Assembly (NCBI RefSeq): GCF_005519465.1
Contig: NZ_CP027858.1
Span: forward strand, 5,270,001 to 5,334,000
Direction: 5' to 3'
DNA: 64,000 nucleotides
Source: Streptomyces clavuligerus
GTDB lineage: Bacteria; Actinomycetota; Actinomycetes; Streptomycetales; Streptomycetaceae
Position 1 is the stretch's first letter. Each line of letters opens with the position of its first letter. The translations under genes and the position numbers were made by a program. Shown piece by piece: positions 11,401-19,073 of this stretch. The notes under the pieces were generated by a model. That model was not told where the DNA came from and did no database searches. It saw only the letters and a program-made list of their open reading frames with translations.

Positions 11401-11469
11401 CTGCGCAAGACCGGGGGAGCGTGGGGCGCGGAGTTCGTCCTCGACTCCTTCGAGGTCCGGGAGGTCTGA
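8407..11469 (+). CDS. Tat-secreted GH101 endo-alpha-N-acetylgalactosaminidase
   Basis: A 1020-residue secreted glycosidase. The N-terminus has SRRTVVAATALAGAG, a twin-arginine signal. The core matches GH101: NFASQATNPFLATLDQVKR, LLKGYQSEGHDSAHPDYAG, then YIDVFRESGW with the probable nucleophile Asp and TTEWGHG with the probable acid/base Glu. A calcium-loop-like DRNGDGVVDWQDA precedes the barrel. C-terminal to it are beta-sandwich regions, the last starting HEDFENVPQGWG, resembling galactose-binding/CBM32-like modules. The enzyme class releases Gal-beta-1,3-GalNAc from Ser/Thr of mucin-type glycoproteins. The GTG start at 8407 is set by GGAGGAGG six bases upstream. Convergent with the GH35 gene. 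Confidence 0.9.
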   Translation: MHPADGGPSRRTVVAATALAGAGTALATGGQAAAAPGPRALLRSAALDVQVDRAFPSVVSYTDRATGAVLHGQDEPVTSVLIDAVAHVPDRVALRTRRDRARYTLGFGPTEIDVEIRVTGATVHWRVTRIADTAALRIGTLEIPSLALLSVRADQPGAVLYGARVHLDKAGDGDTLIEVGPATPVEERPTGCAYAVVAHDGLGGAIETNTVWDKPSAAAGTTWENGRLWRQVTVRDGVVTARLVPGQWTHRAATAPVEQTEPLPYATVVVTGDRNGDGVVDWQDAAIAFRDIMVEPLGADEQHLRVVPHIPFNFASQATNPFLATLDQVKRISLATDGLRQYTLLKGYQSEGHDSAHPDYAGNHNRRAGGLDDLNTLLREGRKWNSDFGVHVNCTESYPVANAFSETLVDKDNEQWDWLDQSYRIDQRRDLVSGEVIRRFAALRAETDPALNTLYIDVFRESGWTSDRLQRALREQGWQITTEWGHGLERSALWAHWATETDYGPDSSRGVNSRLIRFIRNHQKDVFADKWPTLLGIPRTGNFEGWVGKTDWTVFYRLIWTESLPAKYLQAHPVKRWTDHEIAFFGPGATSVTDTDGVRTIVTDGRTVYEGGRYLLPWEPRRALDPPKLYHYNPEGGATTWRLPRGWAGRPAVALYRLTDQGRVFERTLPVRSGRITVDAAADQPYVLYRSRPAPLPDPRWGQGTPLHDPGFSSGSLDGWHTSGPVSVVRSAIGDHELVMAAGAAGTAGQRLRRLAPGGYAASVQVEVGERAGERRRASLEVRTADGVRAVNWTDISTAVNQVAADRKHGTRFQRMFTWFTVPEGGGPVVLTLRAEAGGARVRFDNVRVVPGTRTPAPGTVAHEDFENVPQGWGVFVKGDAGGVTDPRTHIAQRNAPYTQRGWNGKAIDDVVDGTESLKSRGENEGLVYRTVQHLVRFEPGRRYRVAFRYQNERADQYAWVTGVDDREQDRVPLPVATSPTLWTHEFTAPAEGESWVGLRKTGGAWGAEFVLDSFEVREV

Positions 11470-11524
11470 CCGCCCGCCGATACCGGGGACGGCCCTCCGC
11501 CGTCGGGTCGTCCCCGCTGTGCCG

Positions 11525-11566
11525 CCCGGTCCCTCCGCCGCTTCCCCCCGGGGCGGAGGGACCGGG
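11525..11566. terminator. bidirectional terminator between GH101 and GH35 genes
   Basis: Perfect 15-bp arms CCCGGTCCCTCCGCC (11525-11539) and GGCGGAGGGACCGGG (11552-11566) with a 12-base loop, placed between two converging genes. Confidence 0.8.
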
Positions 11567-11607
11567 CCCGCCCGCCGCCGTGTCCGTGCCCCCAGGCGGG
11601 CGGGCCC
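11564..11607. terminator. second hairpin of the GH101/GH35 terminator pair
   Basis: Arms GGGCCCGCCCGCC (11564-11576) and GGCGGGCGGGCCC (11595-11607), perfect over 13 bp, sharing three bases with the preceding hairpin, so the two structures are partly exclusive. It sits closer to the GH35 stop and may serve that transcript. Confidence 0.65.
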
Positions 11608-11643
11608 GCCCCCGGCCGTGGACGGGCACCGGGGCGCGGACCC

Positions 11644-13392
11644 TCAGACGGGGTCCAGGAACAGCGCCCCGCCGCCCTCCTCCAGCTCCAGCACCCAGAT
11701 CTCGTTCCCTCCCTCCCGCAGCACCGGCCCCGGGACGAAGAGCGCCTCCTGCGCCCCGATCCACCAGTACCGGCCCAGACAGAAGCCGTTCACCCAGACG
11801 AAGCCCCGCCCCCACCCCGGCAGCCGCAGCCGGGCGTCACCGGGGCCCGTCACCGTCAGCTCCCCCCGGTACAGACCGGGCGGCGCGTCCTCGCGCGTCT
11901 CGCCGAAGGCGATCCGGGAGACCCCGTCCGGGGTGAACGAGGACAGCCGCAGCCCCCGGGCGCGCACCCCGTGCAGAAACTGCCGCTCATGGAGGACCCC
12001 GCCGGTGAGCCCCTTCGGCTCACCCGTCCGGGGCCCGTAGTTGACCCGTCCCAGCGACTCCGCCCACAGCTCCACCTCGGCCGGGCCCGCGACCGGCTCC
12101 GGGAGGGTGTCGTACTCCTCGCTCAGCACCCCGGCGCGCACCCCGTCCACATACACCACGGCCCGGTCCCGCAGCCCGGGCGCGCGCAGCGGGTACGGCC
12201 GCCGGGGCCCGGGTATCCGGACCCGGTAGCGCACCAGACCGCGGTCGACGCCCAACTCCTCGAAGGTGGGCGGGGTGCGGCCCTCGCGCTCCTCGCCGCC
12301 CAGGACGTCGAGCACCGTCCGCGCCGGCGCCCACGCGGTGAGCAGGCCCCGCACCGGAGCGGCCAGCGGGGCGGGCGCGGGCGGCACCTCCGGCAGCGGA
12401 CCCCCGGCATACCGGGCCAGCACCTCGCGGAAGGCCAGGAACTTCGCGGTCGGACGGCCCGCCTCGTCGATGGGGGCGTCGTAGTCGTACGAGGTCGCCG
12501 TCGGCTCCAGGGCCCCGTCCTGCACCTCGCCCGAGCGGTTCGCCCCCGCCCAGCCGCCGAAGTTGGAGCCCCCGTGCGCCATGTACACATTGACGGACGC
12601 CCCGCACTCCAGGATCTCCCGCAGCGCGTCCGCCGCCTCGTCCGCGTCCCGGACCGCGTGCTCGTCGCCCCAGTGGTCGAACCAGCCGCACCAGAACTCC
12701 ATGCACATCAGGGGCCCCGACGGCCGGTGCCCGCGCAGTGTCCCGAACGCGGCGCGCGCCCCGGAGCCGAAGTTCACCGTCGCGAGCGCCCCCGGCACCG
12801 AGCCGCCCGTCAGCATGTGGTCCTCGGGCCCGTCCGACGTGAACAGCGGCACCACCAGACCCGAGGCCCGCAGCGCCCGCTCGATCCGGCGCAGATAGCG
12901 GGCGTCGCTGCCCCAGCTCCCGTACTCGTTCTCGATCTGCACCATCAGCACCGGGCCGCCCCGGTCGATCTGCCGCTCCACCACCTGCGGCAGCAGCCGG
13001 GCGAACCACCGTTCCACCGGAACGAGGAACTCCTCGTCCGCCGTGCGCGTCCGCCGCCCCAGCGGGCCCGTCAGCCAGTGCGGCAGCCCCCCGTTCTCCC
13101 ACTCGGCGCAGATATAGGGGCCGGGGCGGACGATCGCCCACAGCCCCGCCGCCCGCGCCGCGTCCAGGAAGCGGCCCAGCGCCTCCGGGTCCTCGTACCG
13201 GCCCGGCTCCGGCTCGTGCAGATTCCAGGGGACATAGGTCTCGACGCAGTTCAGCCCCATCGCGCGCAGCATCGCCAGCCGATGGCCCCACTGCGCCTCG
13301 TGGACCCGGAAGTAGTGCAGCGCTCCCGAGAGCAGCCGCACCGGCCGCCCGTCCAGCAGAAAGTCCCTCTCACCCACGCTGAATTCCGCCAT
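11644..13392 (-). CDS. GH35 beta-galactosidase
   Basis: A 582-residue glycoside hydrolase family 35 enzyme. The N-terminus FSVGERDFLLDGRPVRLLSG, then ETYVPWNLHEPEPG and RPGPYICAEWENGGLP are the family hallmarks; the acid/base Glu lies in QIENEYG and the nucleophile Glu in PLMCMEFWCGWFDHWG. C-terminal beta-sandwich domains follow, ending in PGWGRGFVWVNGFCLGRYW. There is no signal peptide, unlike the neighbouring GH101, so it probably works inside the cell on imported galactosides. The ATG at 13392 directly precedes the conserved domain. Divergent from an AraC regulator that is the likely controller. Confidence 0.9.
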   Translation of the reverse strand: MAEFSVGERDFLLDGRPVRLLSGALHYFRVHEAQWGHRLAMLRAMGLNCVETYVPWNLHEPEPGRYEDPEALGRFLDAARAAGLWAIVRPGPYICAEWENGGLPHWLTGPLGRRTRTADEEFLVPVERWFARLLPQVVERQIDRGGPVLMVQIENEYGSWGSDARYLRRIERALRASGLVVPLFTSDGPEDHMLTGGSVPGALATVNFGSGARAAFGTLRGHRPSGPLMCMEFWCGWFDHWGDEHAVRDADEAADALREILECGASVNVYMAHGGSNFGGWAGANRSGEVQDGALEPTATSYDYDAPIDEAGRPTAKFLAFREVLARYAGGPLPEVPPAPAPLAAPVRGLLTAWAPARTVLDVLGGEEREGRTPPTFEELGVDRGLVRYRVRIPGPRRPYPLRAPGLRDRAVVYVDGVRAGVLSEEYDTLPEPVAGPAEVELWAESLGRVNYGPRTGEPKGLTGGVLHERQFLHGVRARGLRLSSFTPDGVSRIAFGETREDAPPGLYRGELTVTGPGDARLRLPGWGRGFVWVNGFCLGRYWWIGAQEALFVPGPVLREGGNEIWVLELEEGGGALFLDPV

Positions 13393-13525
13393 GGCCCCAC
13401 CATCGGGCTCTGGCGGCGAACCGGTCCATGGACAAAGATCGGCGCTGTTTGGACGCAAGCGCGCTCCCGGCGACCGCCGGAGCGGGCGGGCGGATCTGCC
13501 GAGTGCGGGAGCGGGGCCACGACGG

Positions 13526-14410
13526 ATGTACCACACCTGGATGCGTTACTTCACCCCCGGGCCCGTCCACCACCGGCTGGGACTGGTCTGCCTCGGCGTG
13601 GGACTCCAGCACGGCGCGCTGCCCACCGTCGGACCCCGGGTCCTCGGCCACCACGTCGCCGTGGTGATCAGCGCGGGCGGCGGCTGGTTCCGCAGCCCCG
13701 AGGGGGTGCGCACACCGGTCGCCGCGCCCGCCCTGATCTGGCTCAGGCCCGGGGAGCCGCACCACTACGGACCCGACCCGGGCGGCTGGGACGAGAGCTT
13801 CGTCGACTTCACGGGCCCCGCCGTCGCCACCTACACCGAGCTGGGCTACATCGACACCGAGCGGACCGTCGTCCCGCTCGGCGACGCCGCCGGGCCCCGG
13901 GCCGTCATCGGCCGGATCGCCCGCGCCGCCCGCCGGGGCAACCCGCTCCTGGAGGTGGAGACCTCGGCGGCCGTCCATGAACTCCTCGTCGCGCTGCGCC
14001 GGGCCCGCGCCGACACCAACCCCGCCGGGGACCCCGTCCTCACCGCCCTCGCCCGCGACGCCTTCCTCCAGCTCTCCGTCGCCGAGCACGCCGCCCGCCA
14101 CGGCATGACCCCCGCCGAGCTGCGCACCGCCGTCCGCCGGGGCGCGGGCTGCTCCCCCAAGGACTATCTGCTCTCCATCCGGCTCGGCCGGGCCAAGGAA
14201 CTGCTGGCCGCCACCGAGCTGCCCGTCGCGGCGGTGGCCCGCCGGGTCGGCTACGAGGACCCCGCCTACTTCTCCCGGCTCTTCACCCGCCGGGTCGGCA
14301 CCGCCCCCGTCCGCTTCCGTGAGCAGCAGGGACGTACGGTGCCCGGCGGCTGGAGCGACCGCGTTCCGCACCCTGATCACCCGCCGACGATCCCCACCCG
14401 GTCCACGTAA
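13526..14410 (+). CDS. AraC-family transcriptional regulator
   Basis: A 294-residue regulator. Residues 1-150 form a cupin-like AraC sensor domain (PALIWLRPGEPHHYGP is the typical sugar-sensor segment). Two helix-turn-helix units follow, the second recognisable as LPVAAVARRVGYEDPAYFSRLFTRRVGTAPVRFR, ending in the family's usual F-R. It is transcribed away from the GH35 gene across a 133-bp region that holds both promoters. Context suggests control of the glycan-degrading genes by a galactose- or GalNAc-containing ligand; the ligand is not evident from sequence. The ATG at 13526 was chosen; the frame stays open upstream into the GH35 start and that extension is unlikely to be used. Confidence 0.85.
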   Translation: MYHTWMRYFTPGPVHHRLGLVCLGVGLQHGALPTVGPRVLGHHVAVVISAGGGWFRSPEGVRTPVAAPALIWLRPGEPHHYGPDPGGWDESFVDFTGPAVATYTELGYIDTERTVVPLGDAAGPRAVIGRIARAARRGNPLLEVETSAAVHELLVALRRARADTNPAGDPVLTALARDAFLQLSVAEHAARHGMTPAELRTAVRRGAGCSPKDYLLSIRLGRAKELLAATELPVAAVARRVGYEDPAYFSRLFTRRVGTAPVRFREQQGRTVPGGWSDRVPHPDHPPTIPTRST

Positions 14411-14421
14411 GCTCGGCGACC

Positions 14422-14739
14422 ATGAGCACCAGGGACATCGACGAGAGCGTACGGGCCGAGCTGGACCGGCTGCGCGGCAGCATCGACAACATCGACGCGG
14501 CCGTCGTGCACATGCTGGCCGAGCGCTTCAAATGCACCCAGCAGGTCGGCCGGCTCAAGGCCCGCCACCAGCTCCCGCCCGCCGACCCCGAGCGGGAGGC
14601 CCGCCAGATCGAGCGGCTGCGCCAGCTCGCGGAGAGCGCGAAGCTCGATCCGGCCTTCGCGGAGAAACTCCTCAACTTCATCATCGCCGAAGTCATCCGG
14701 CACCACGAGACCCTCGCCGCCCACCACGACGCCTTCTGA
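14422..14739 (+). CDS. chorismate mutase, AroQ type
   Basis: A 105-residue all-helical protein of the AroQ chorismate mutase class, converting chorismate to prephenate for phenylalanine and tyrosine. Recognisable features are ELDRLRGSIDNIDAAVVHMLAERFKCTQQVGRLKA in the first long helix, where the Arg and Lys bind chorismate carboxylates, and a C-terminal helix with NFIIAEVIRHHE. The size is that of a stand-alone single-domain enzyme with no signal peptide, so it is cytoplasmic. It starts 11 bp after the AraC stop and may be co-transcribed with it, which is probably incidental. Confidence 0.88.
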   Translation: MSTRDIDESVRAELDRLRGSIDNIDAAVVHMLAERFKCTQQVGRLKARHQLPPADPEREARQIERLRQLAESAKLDPAFAEKLLNFIIAEVIRHHETLAAHHDAF

Positions 14740-14891
14740 CGGCCTTCTGACGGGCCGGTTCCCAGCGCCACCACCAGGTCACAAAAAGGCCATAAAGAAC
14801 TTACCGTTCAGATCTCGGGTCGGATCGATCACAAAGTCCCCCTTTTCCAGGTGTGCCGTCTGGTGCGGACAAGCCGCCGGAGGTAAGGAAT

Positions 14892-14915
14892 TCGGACAGG
14901 CCACCGCCTGTCCGA
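14892..14915 (+). promoter_or_regulatory. hairpin next to the amidase ribosome-binding site
   Basis: Perfect 9-bp arms TCGGACAGG (14892-14900) and CCTGTCCGA (14907-14915) end about ten bases before the GAAGGGA ribosome site of the amidase gene. The upstream stretch 14780-14850 is unusually A/T-rich for this genome and probably contains the promoter. The hairpin could modulate translation; no known riboswitch consensus was recognised. Confidence 0.4.
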
Positions 14916-14938
14916 CTCCTCCGAAGGGATGGATCACC

Positions 14939-15742
14939 ATGAAGCTGGTCCGCCGCGCCCAGTGGGGCGCGCCCGCCACCTCCGCCGCGTCGCCGATATC
15001 CCGGACCCGCGGTGTGAAGGTGCACTACCTCGGCACCGCCTACGCTTCCCGCGCGCACGGCACGTGCGACGACAAGGTCCGCGACATCCGCAGCTCGCAC
15101 CTCAACCACCCGACCGAGGACTACAGCGACATCGCGTACAACCTGCTCGTGTGCGAGCACGGCTATGTGTACGAGGGCCGGGGCGCCGGGCGCCGCACCG
15201 GCGCCAACGGCAGCTCGACGCTGAACTCCGCCCACTACGCCGTCTGCGCCCTCCTCGGCTCCTCCGGCCTCACCAAACCCACCCCGGCGATGCTCCACGG
15301 CATCCGGGACGCCATCGAGTACCTGCGCGAGCGGGGCGCCGCCGGTACCGAGATCAAGGGCCACCGCGACGGCTTCGCCACCACCTGCCCCGGTCCCGAG
15401 CTGTACGCCTGGGTCAAACGGGGCGCCCCCCGCCCCGCCGCCCCCGGGAAACCCGGCGACCAGCCCAGCAGGCCGAAGCCGCCGGCCGCACCCCGCTACG
15501 AGCCGTTCCCCGGCCCGGGGTTCTTCGTGCCCGGCCGCCGCAGCCCGATCGTCACCGCCATGGGCAGACGGCTCGTCGCCGAGGGCTGCGGACGGTACGA
15601 GATCGGCCCCGGACCCGCCTGGAGCGAGGCCGACCGCCGGTCGTACGCCGCCTGGCAGCGCAAACTCGGCTACTCCGGAGCGGCGGCCGACGGCATCCCC
15701 GGCAAGACCTCCTGGGACCGCCTCAAGGTCCCCAACACCTGA
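14939..15742 (+). CDS. PGRP/amidase_2-type N-acetylmuramoyl-L-alanine amidase with C-terminal binding domain
   Basis: A 267-residue cell-wall hydrolase-like protein. The amidase domain (residues 1-155) starts LVRRAQWGAP and has the zinc ligands His in VKVHYLGTAY, His in EIKGHRDGF and Cys in TTCPGP, with DIAYNLLVCEHGYVYEGRG between. A Pro/Lys/Ala-rich linker is followed by a C-terminal domain resembling peptidoglycan-binding modules (SYAAWQRKLGYSGAAADGIPGKTSWDRL). There is no signal peptide, so either export is non-classical or it acts like a phage endolysin. No phage genes are near it. Start set by GAAGGGA upstream. Confidence 0.85.
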   Translation: MKLVRRAQWGAPATSAASPISRTRGVKVHYLGTAYASRAHGTCDDKVRDIRSSHLNHPTEDYSDIAYNLLVCEHGYVYEGRGAGRRTGANGSSTLNSAHYAVCALLGSSGLTKPTPAMLHGIRDAIEYLRERGAAGTEIKGHRDGFATTCPGPELYAWVKRGAPRPAAPGKPGDQPSRPKPPAAPRYEPFPGPGFFVPGRRSPIVTAMGRRLVAEGCGRYEIGPGPAWSEADRRSYAAWQRKLGYSGAAADGIPGKTSWDRLKVPNT

Positions 15743-15863
15743 ATCCGCACCACGGCGGAGCCCACAGCGCACCGCACGGCTCCGGGCCTCCGCCCCGGAG
15801 CCGCGTGGCCGCGCTCACAGCGCAAGCGATTTTTCGTGTGCTCGACCGTCCCCATCAGGCAGC

Positions 15864-18401
15864 ATGGCCCTCATGTCCGTACTCACGCGCGATGAAGCGC
15901 AGACCCGCGCCCGGCTTCTCGACGTCCACCGGTACACGATCGCCCTCGATCTGTCCGGGGGAGCCGGAACCCCTCCCGATACCGGGACCGCAGACGAGCA
16001 GAGCTTCGGTTCCCGCTCCGTCATACACTTCACCGCCCGCGCGGACGGGGACACCTTCTTCGAACTGAAGCCGGTCGTACTGCACTCGGTCACGCTGGAC
16101 GGACAGCCCCTCGACCCCGCACTGCTCGACGGGAACCGCTTCCCCCTCACCGGGCTGGGCGCGGGCGCGCACGAGCTGGCCGTCGAGGCCGAGATGCGCT
16201 ACTCGCGCACCGGCGAGGGCATGCACCGCTTCACCGACCCCAGCGACGGGGAGGTGTACGTCTACACCCAGCTCTTCATGGAGGACGTCCAGCCCGTCTT
16301 CGCGGCCTTCGACCAGCCCGACCTCAAGGCCGTCTTCGAGCTGACCGTGACCGCCCCCGAGGCATGGACCGTCCTCGGCAACGGCATCGCCACCCACCAG
16401 GGCGGCGGCGTGTGGACCTGCGCCCCCACCCCTCCGCTCTCCACCTACTTCGTCGCCGTCGCCGCCGGACCCTGGCACTCCGTCCGCACCGAGCACGCCG
16501 GACTCCCCTTCGGCCTGCACTGCCGCCGCTCCCTCGCCGAACACCTCGACACCGACGCCGAAGAACTCCTCGAAGTCACCCGGCGGTGCTTCGACCGCTA
16601 CCACGAGAAGTTCGAGGAGCCCTACCCCTTCGACTCCTACGACCAGGCGTTCGTCCCCGAGTTCAACGCGGGCGCCATGGAGAACCCCGGACTCGTGACC
16701 TTCCGGGACGAGTTTGTCTTCCGCTCCGCCGTCACCGACACCGAGCGGCAGACCCGGGCCATGGTCATCGCCCATGAGATGGCCCATATGTGGTTCGGCG
16801 ACCTCGTCACCATGGTCTGGTGGGACGACCTCTGGCTCAACGAGTCCTTCGCCGAGTACATGGGCTTCCAGATCCTCACCGAGGCCACCCGCTTCACCGA
16901 CACCTGGGTCGACTTCGCCGTCAACCGCAAGGGCTGGGGATACGACGCCGACCAGCGGCCCTCCACCCACCCCGTCGCCCCCGCCCCCGAGGCCGTCCCC
17001 GACACCGCGTCCGCGATGCTCAACTTCGACGGCATCTCCTACGCCAAGGGCGCGTCCGCGCTGCGGCAGCTCGTGACCTGGATGGGCGAGAAGGACTTCC
17101 TCGCCGGGATCAACGACCACTTCGCCCGCCACAGGTTCGGCAACGCCACCCTCGCCGACTTCATCGACTCCCTCGCCCGCGCCACCGACCGCGATGTGCC
17201 CGCCTGGGCCGAGTCCTGGCTGCGCACCACCGGCGTGGACACCCTGCGGCCCACCGTCACCGAGAACGGGGGCACCTGGTCCCTCACCGTCGAGCAGGAC
17301 GGCAGCCGCCCGCACCGGATCACCGTCGGCGCCTACGACCTCGACCCCGTCGACCCCGACCGGGTCGTCGTCCGCAGCCGCTTCGAGGTGGACGTCCCGC
17401 AGGCCGGACCCGCCGGACCGCACCCCGGCCGCCGCCCCGCCCTCGTCGTCCTCAACGAGAACGACACCACCTACGCGAAGATCCGCTTCGACGCCGGTTC
17501 CTGGGGCACCGTCGGGAAGATCCTCTCCCGTATCCCGGAGCCGCTGACCCGCGCCGTGATCTGGAACGCCGCCCGGGACATGGTCCGCGACGGCGAACTC
17601 GCCCCCATGGAGTACCTGGAGACCGCCCGCGCCCACCTCCCGCGCGAGAGCGACCTCGCGATCGTGCAGGGCGTCCTCGGCTTCGCCGCCGGGCAGATCG
17701 CCGACTGCTACCTCCCCGCCGGGCAGCGGCCCGCCGCCCTCGCCGCCGTCCGCGACATCTGCCGCGCCCTGATGCGCCGCACCGAGGACGGCAGCGACCC
17801 CGGGCTGCGGCTGATCGCCGTACGCCACTGCATCACCGCCGCCGCGCAGCCCGAGACCATCCAGGAGTGGCTGTCCGACGGCAGCGTCACCGGGGGCCCG
17901 GAACTCGACCCCGAGCTGCGCTGGCGGATTCTCTACCGGCTCGCCGTCCTCGGCGCCGTCGACGAGCGCGCCGTCGCCGCCGAACTGGAGCTCGACCCGA
18001 GCGCCACCGGGCGCGAGGGCGCGGCCCGCTGCCGGGCGGCGCTGCCGACGGCGGAGGCCAAGGCCGCGGCGTGGGAGGCGCTGTTCGCCTCGGACACGCT
18101 CACCAACTACCTCTTCACCGCGACCGCGCAGGGCTTCTGGCAGCCCGAGCAGTCCGAGGTGCTGGAGGAGTACCTCGGCCGCTTCTGGCCGGACGTCACC
18201 GCGCTCGCGGCCCGGCGCGGTCCGGCGATCGCGGAGGCCGCGGGGCGGTACGCCTTCCCGCTCCACGCCGTCGACGCGGAGACCCTCCGCGCGGGCGAGG
18301 AGGCGCTGGCCGACCCGGACATGCTCCCGGCCCTCCGCCGCAAACTCGCCGACCAGCTCGACGACCTCCGCCGCGCCCTGAAGGTCCGCACCGCCGCCTG
18401 A
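15864..18401 (+). CDS. pepN: aminopeptidase N (M1 family)
   Basis: An 845-residue M1 zinc aminopeptidase that removes N-terminal residues from peptides in the cytoplasm. The exopeptidase motif GAMEN is in FNAGAMENPGLVTF (about residue 270) and the zinc site HEMAHMWFGD is about 35 residues later, with the third ligand Glu in WLNESFAEYMG. The C-terminal ERAP1-like helical domain fills the rest. Length and sequence match streptomycete PepN. An in-frame ATG at 15873 is an alternative start. It is followed by a long gene-free stretch. Confidence 0.93.
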   Translation: MALMSVLTRDEAQTRARLLDVHRYTIALDLSGGAGTPPDTGTADEQSFGSRSVIHFTARADGDTFFELKPVVLHSVTLDGQPLDPALLDGNRFPLTGLGAGAHELAVEAEMRYSRTGEGMHRFTDPSDGEVYVYTQLFMEDVQPVFAAFDQPDLKAVFELTVTAPEAWTVLGNGIATHQGGGVWTCAPTPPLSTYFVAVAAGPWHSVRTEHAGLPFGLHCRRSLAEHLDTDAEELLEVTRRCFDRYHEKFEEPYPFDSYDQAFVPEFNAGAMENPGLVTFRDEFVFRSAVTDTERQTRAMVIAHEMAHMWFGDLVTMVWWDDLWLNESFAEYMGFQILTEATRFTDTWVDFAVNRKGWGYDADQRPSTHPVAPAPEAVPDTASAMLNFDGISYAKGASALRQLVTWMGEKDFLAGINDHFARHRFGNATLADFIDSLARATDRDVPAWAESWLRTTGVDTLRPTVTENGGTWSLTVEQDGSRPHRITVGAYDLDPVDPDRVVVRSRFEVDVPQAGPAGPHPGRRPALVVLNENDTTYAKIRFDAGSWGTVGKILSRIPEPLTRAVIWNAARDMVRDGELAPMEYLETARAHLPRESDLAIVQGVLGFAAGQIADCYLPAGQRPAALAAVRDICRALMRRTEDGSDPGLRLIAVRHCITAAAQPETIQEWLSDGSVTGGPELDPELRWRILYRLAVLGAVDERAVAAELELDPSATGREGAARCRAALPTAEAKAAAWEALFASDTLTNYLFTATAQGFWQPEQSEVLEEYLGRFWPDVTALAARRGPAIAEAAGRYAFPLHAVDAETLRAGEEALADPDMLPALRRKLADQLDDLRRALKVRTAA

Positions 18402-18522
18402 CCGCCACGCGCCCGGCCGCCCTTTCCTGCGGGGCGGCCCTCGCGCGGGTGACGCGGCCCGGTGCGGGGCCGTGCCCGCGCTCGCTTCCCCCCTGGACGG
18501 GGCGCGGGGCACTCTCTCTCCC

Positions 18523-18672
18523 CCCACCGGGCGGGACGATACCCACTCCCCGCACCGAGTGGGCCGTCTCCCCGTGGTGGGGCCCCTGGCCGGGACCCGG
18601 GGCCGTCCGTCTCCCACCGGGCGGAGCTGTGCCCACGTCCCGCACCGAGTGGGCCGTCTGCCCGTGGTGGGG
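18523..18672. repeat. two 60-bp direct repeats at 90-bp spacing with conserved nested stems
   Basis: Copies lie at 18523-18582 and 18613-18672. They share CCCACCGGGCGG at the left, CCCGCACCGAGTGGGCCGTC in the middle and CCCGTGGTGGGG at the right, and differ mainly in the seven bases after the left block. Within each copy CCCAC pairs with GTGGG around the middle block, and the outer CCCACC can pair with GGTGGG, giving a nested hairpin. Confidence 0.8.
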
Positions 18673-18800
18673 GGTGCAGGGTCGTCCCCGGAAGGGACCG
18701 GCGGACGTTGACCCGCGTCCAGACATCGGACGCCCGGTCTGCCGGCCCTGAGGAGTCGAGCCCGGAGGCCCCCACCCCCGCACCCGACGACCGACCCGAG

Positions 18801-18830
18801 CAAAACCAGCCCGTCCGGCGTTTGAGGACG
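18801..18830. repeat. streptomycete intergenic repeat element, single copy
   Basis: The stretch AAACCAGCCCGTCCGGCGTT followed by TGAGGACG is a sequence I recognise as a dispersed intergenic element common in Streptomyces genomes. It is related to the tandem units just downstream, which carry TCAATCGCCGG in place of the G/C mirror image. Confidence 0.6.
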
Positions 18831-18880
18831 GACCCCGCACCCAACGGAAAACCTCACGCGCAAGCCGACGGCCCCCCGCG

Positions 18881-19073
18881 CGGCCCCGTTGTCGGGGGCC
18901 AGCCCCCGAACCCCTGCTCCTCAATCGCCGGAGAGGCTGAAATGTGCGGCCCCATCGTCGGGGGGCCAGCCCCCGAACCCCCGCGTCTCAATCGCCGGCG
19001 AGGCTGATTTTGCCCCCCGCGCCTCAATCTCCCCCAGAGGGGGCACCCTCAAGAGGCTGAATTTGGCACCCCC
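18881..19073. repeat. tandem 66-bp repeat units plus a degenerate third copy
   Basis: Unit 1 (18881-18946) and unit 2 (18947-19012) are abutting 66-bp copies: CGGCCCC, then TCGGGGG, CCAGCCCCCGAACCCC, CTCAATCGCCGG and GAGGCTGA in the same order. A degenerate third copy (about 19013-19073) keeps CTCAAT at its left end and GAGGCTGAATTT at its right end. Both units are of the same type as dispersed intergenic elements seen in other Streptomyces. Confidence 0.8.

Noticed and set aside
15855..18863. About 1,000-codon open frame antisense to pepN
   Set aside because: Low-complexity Gly/Val/Asp composition and no motif; the GAMEN and HExxH motifs are on the plus strand.
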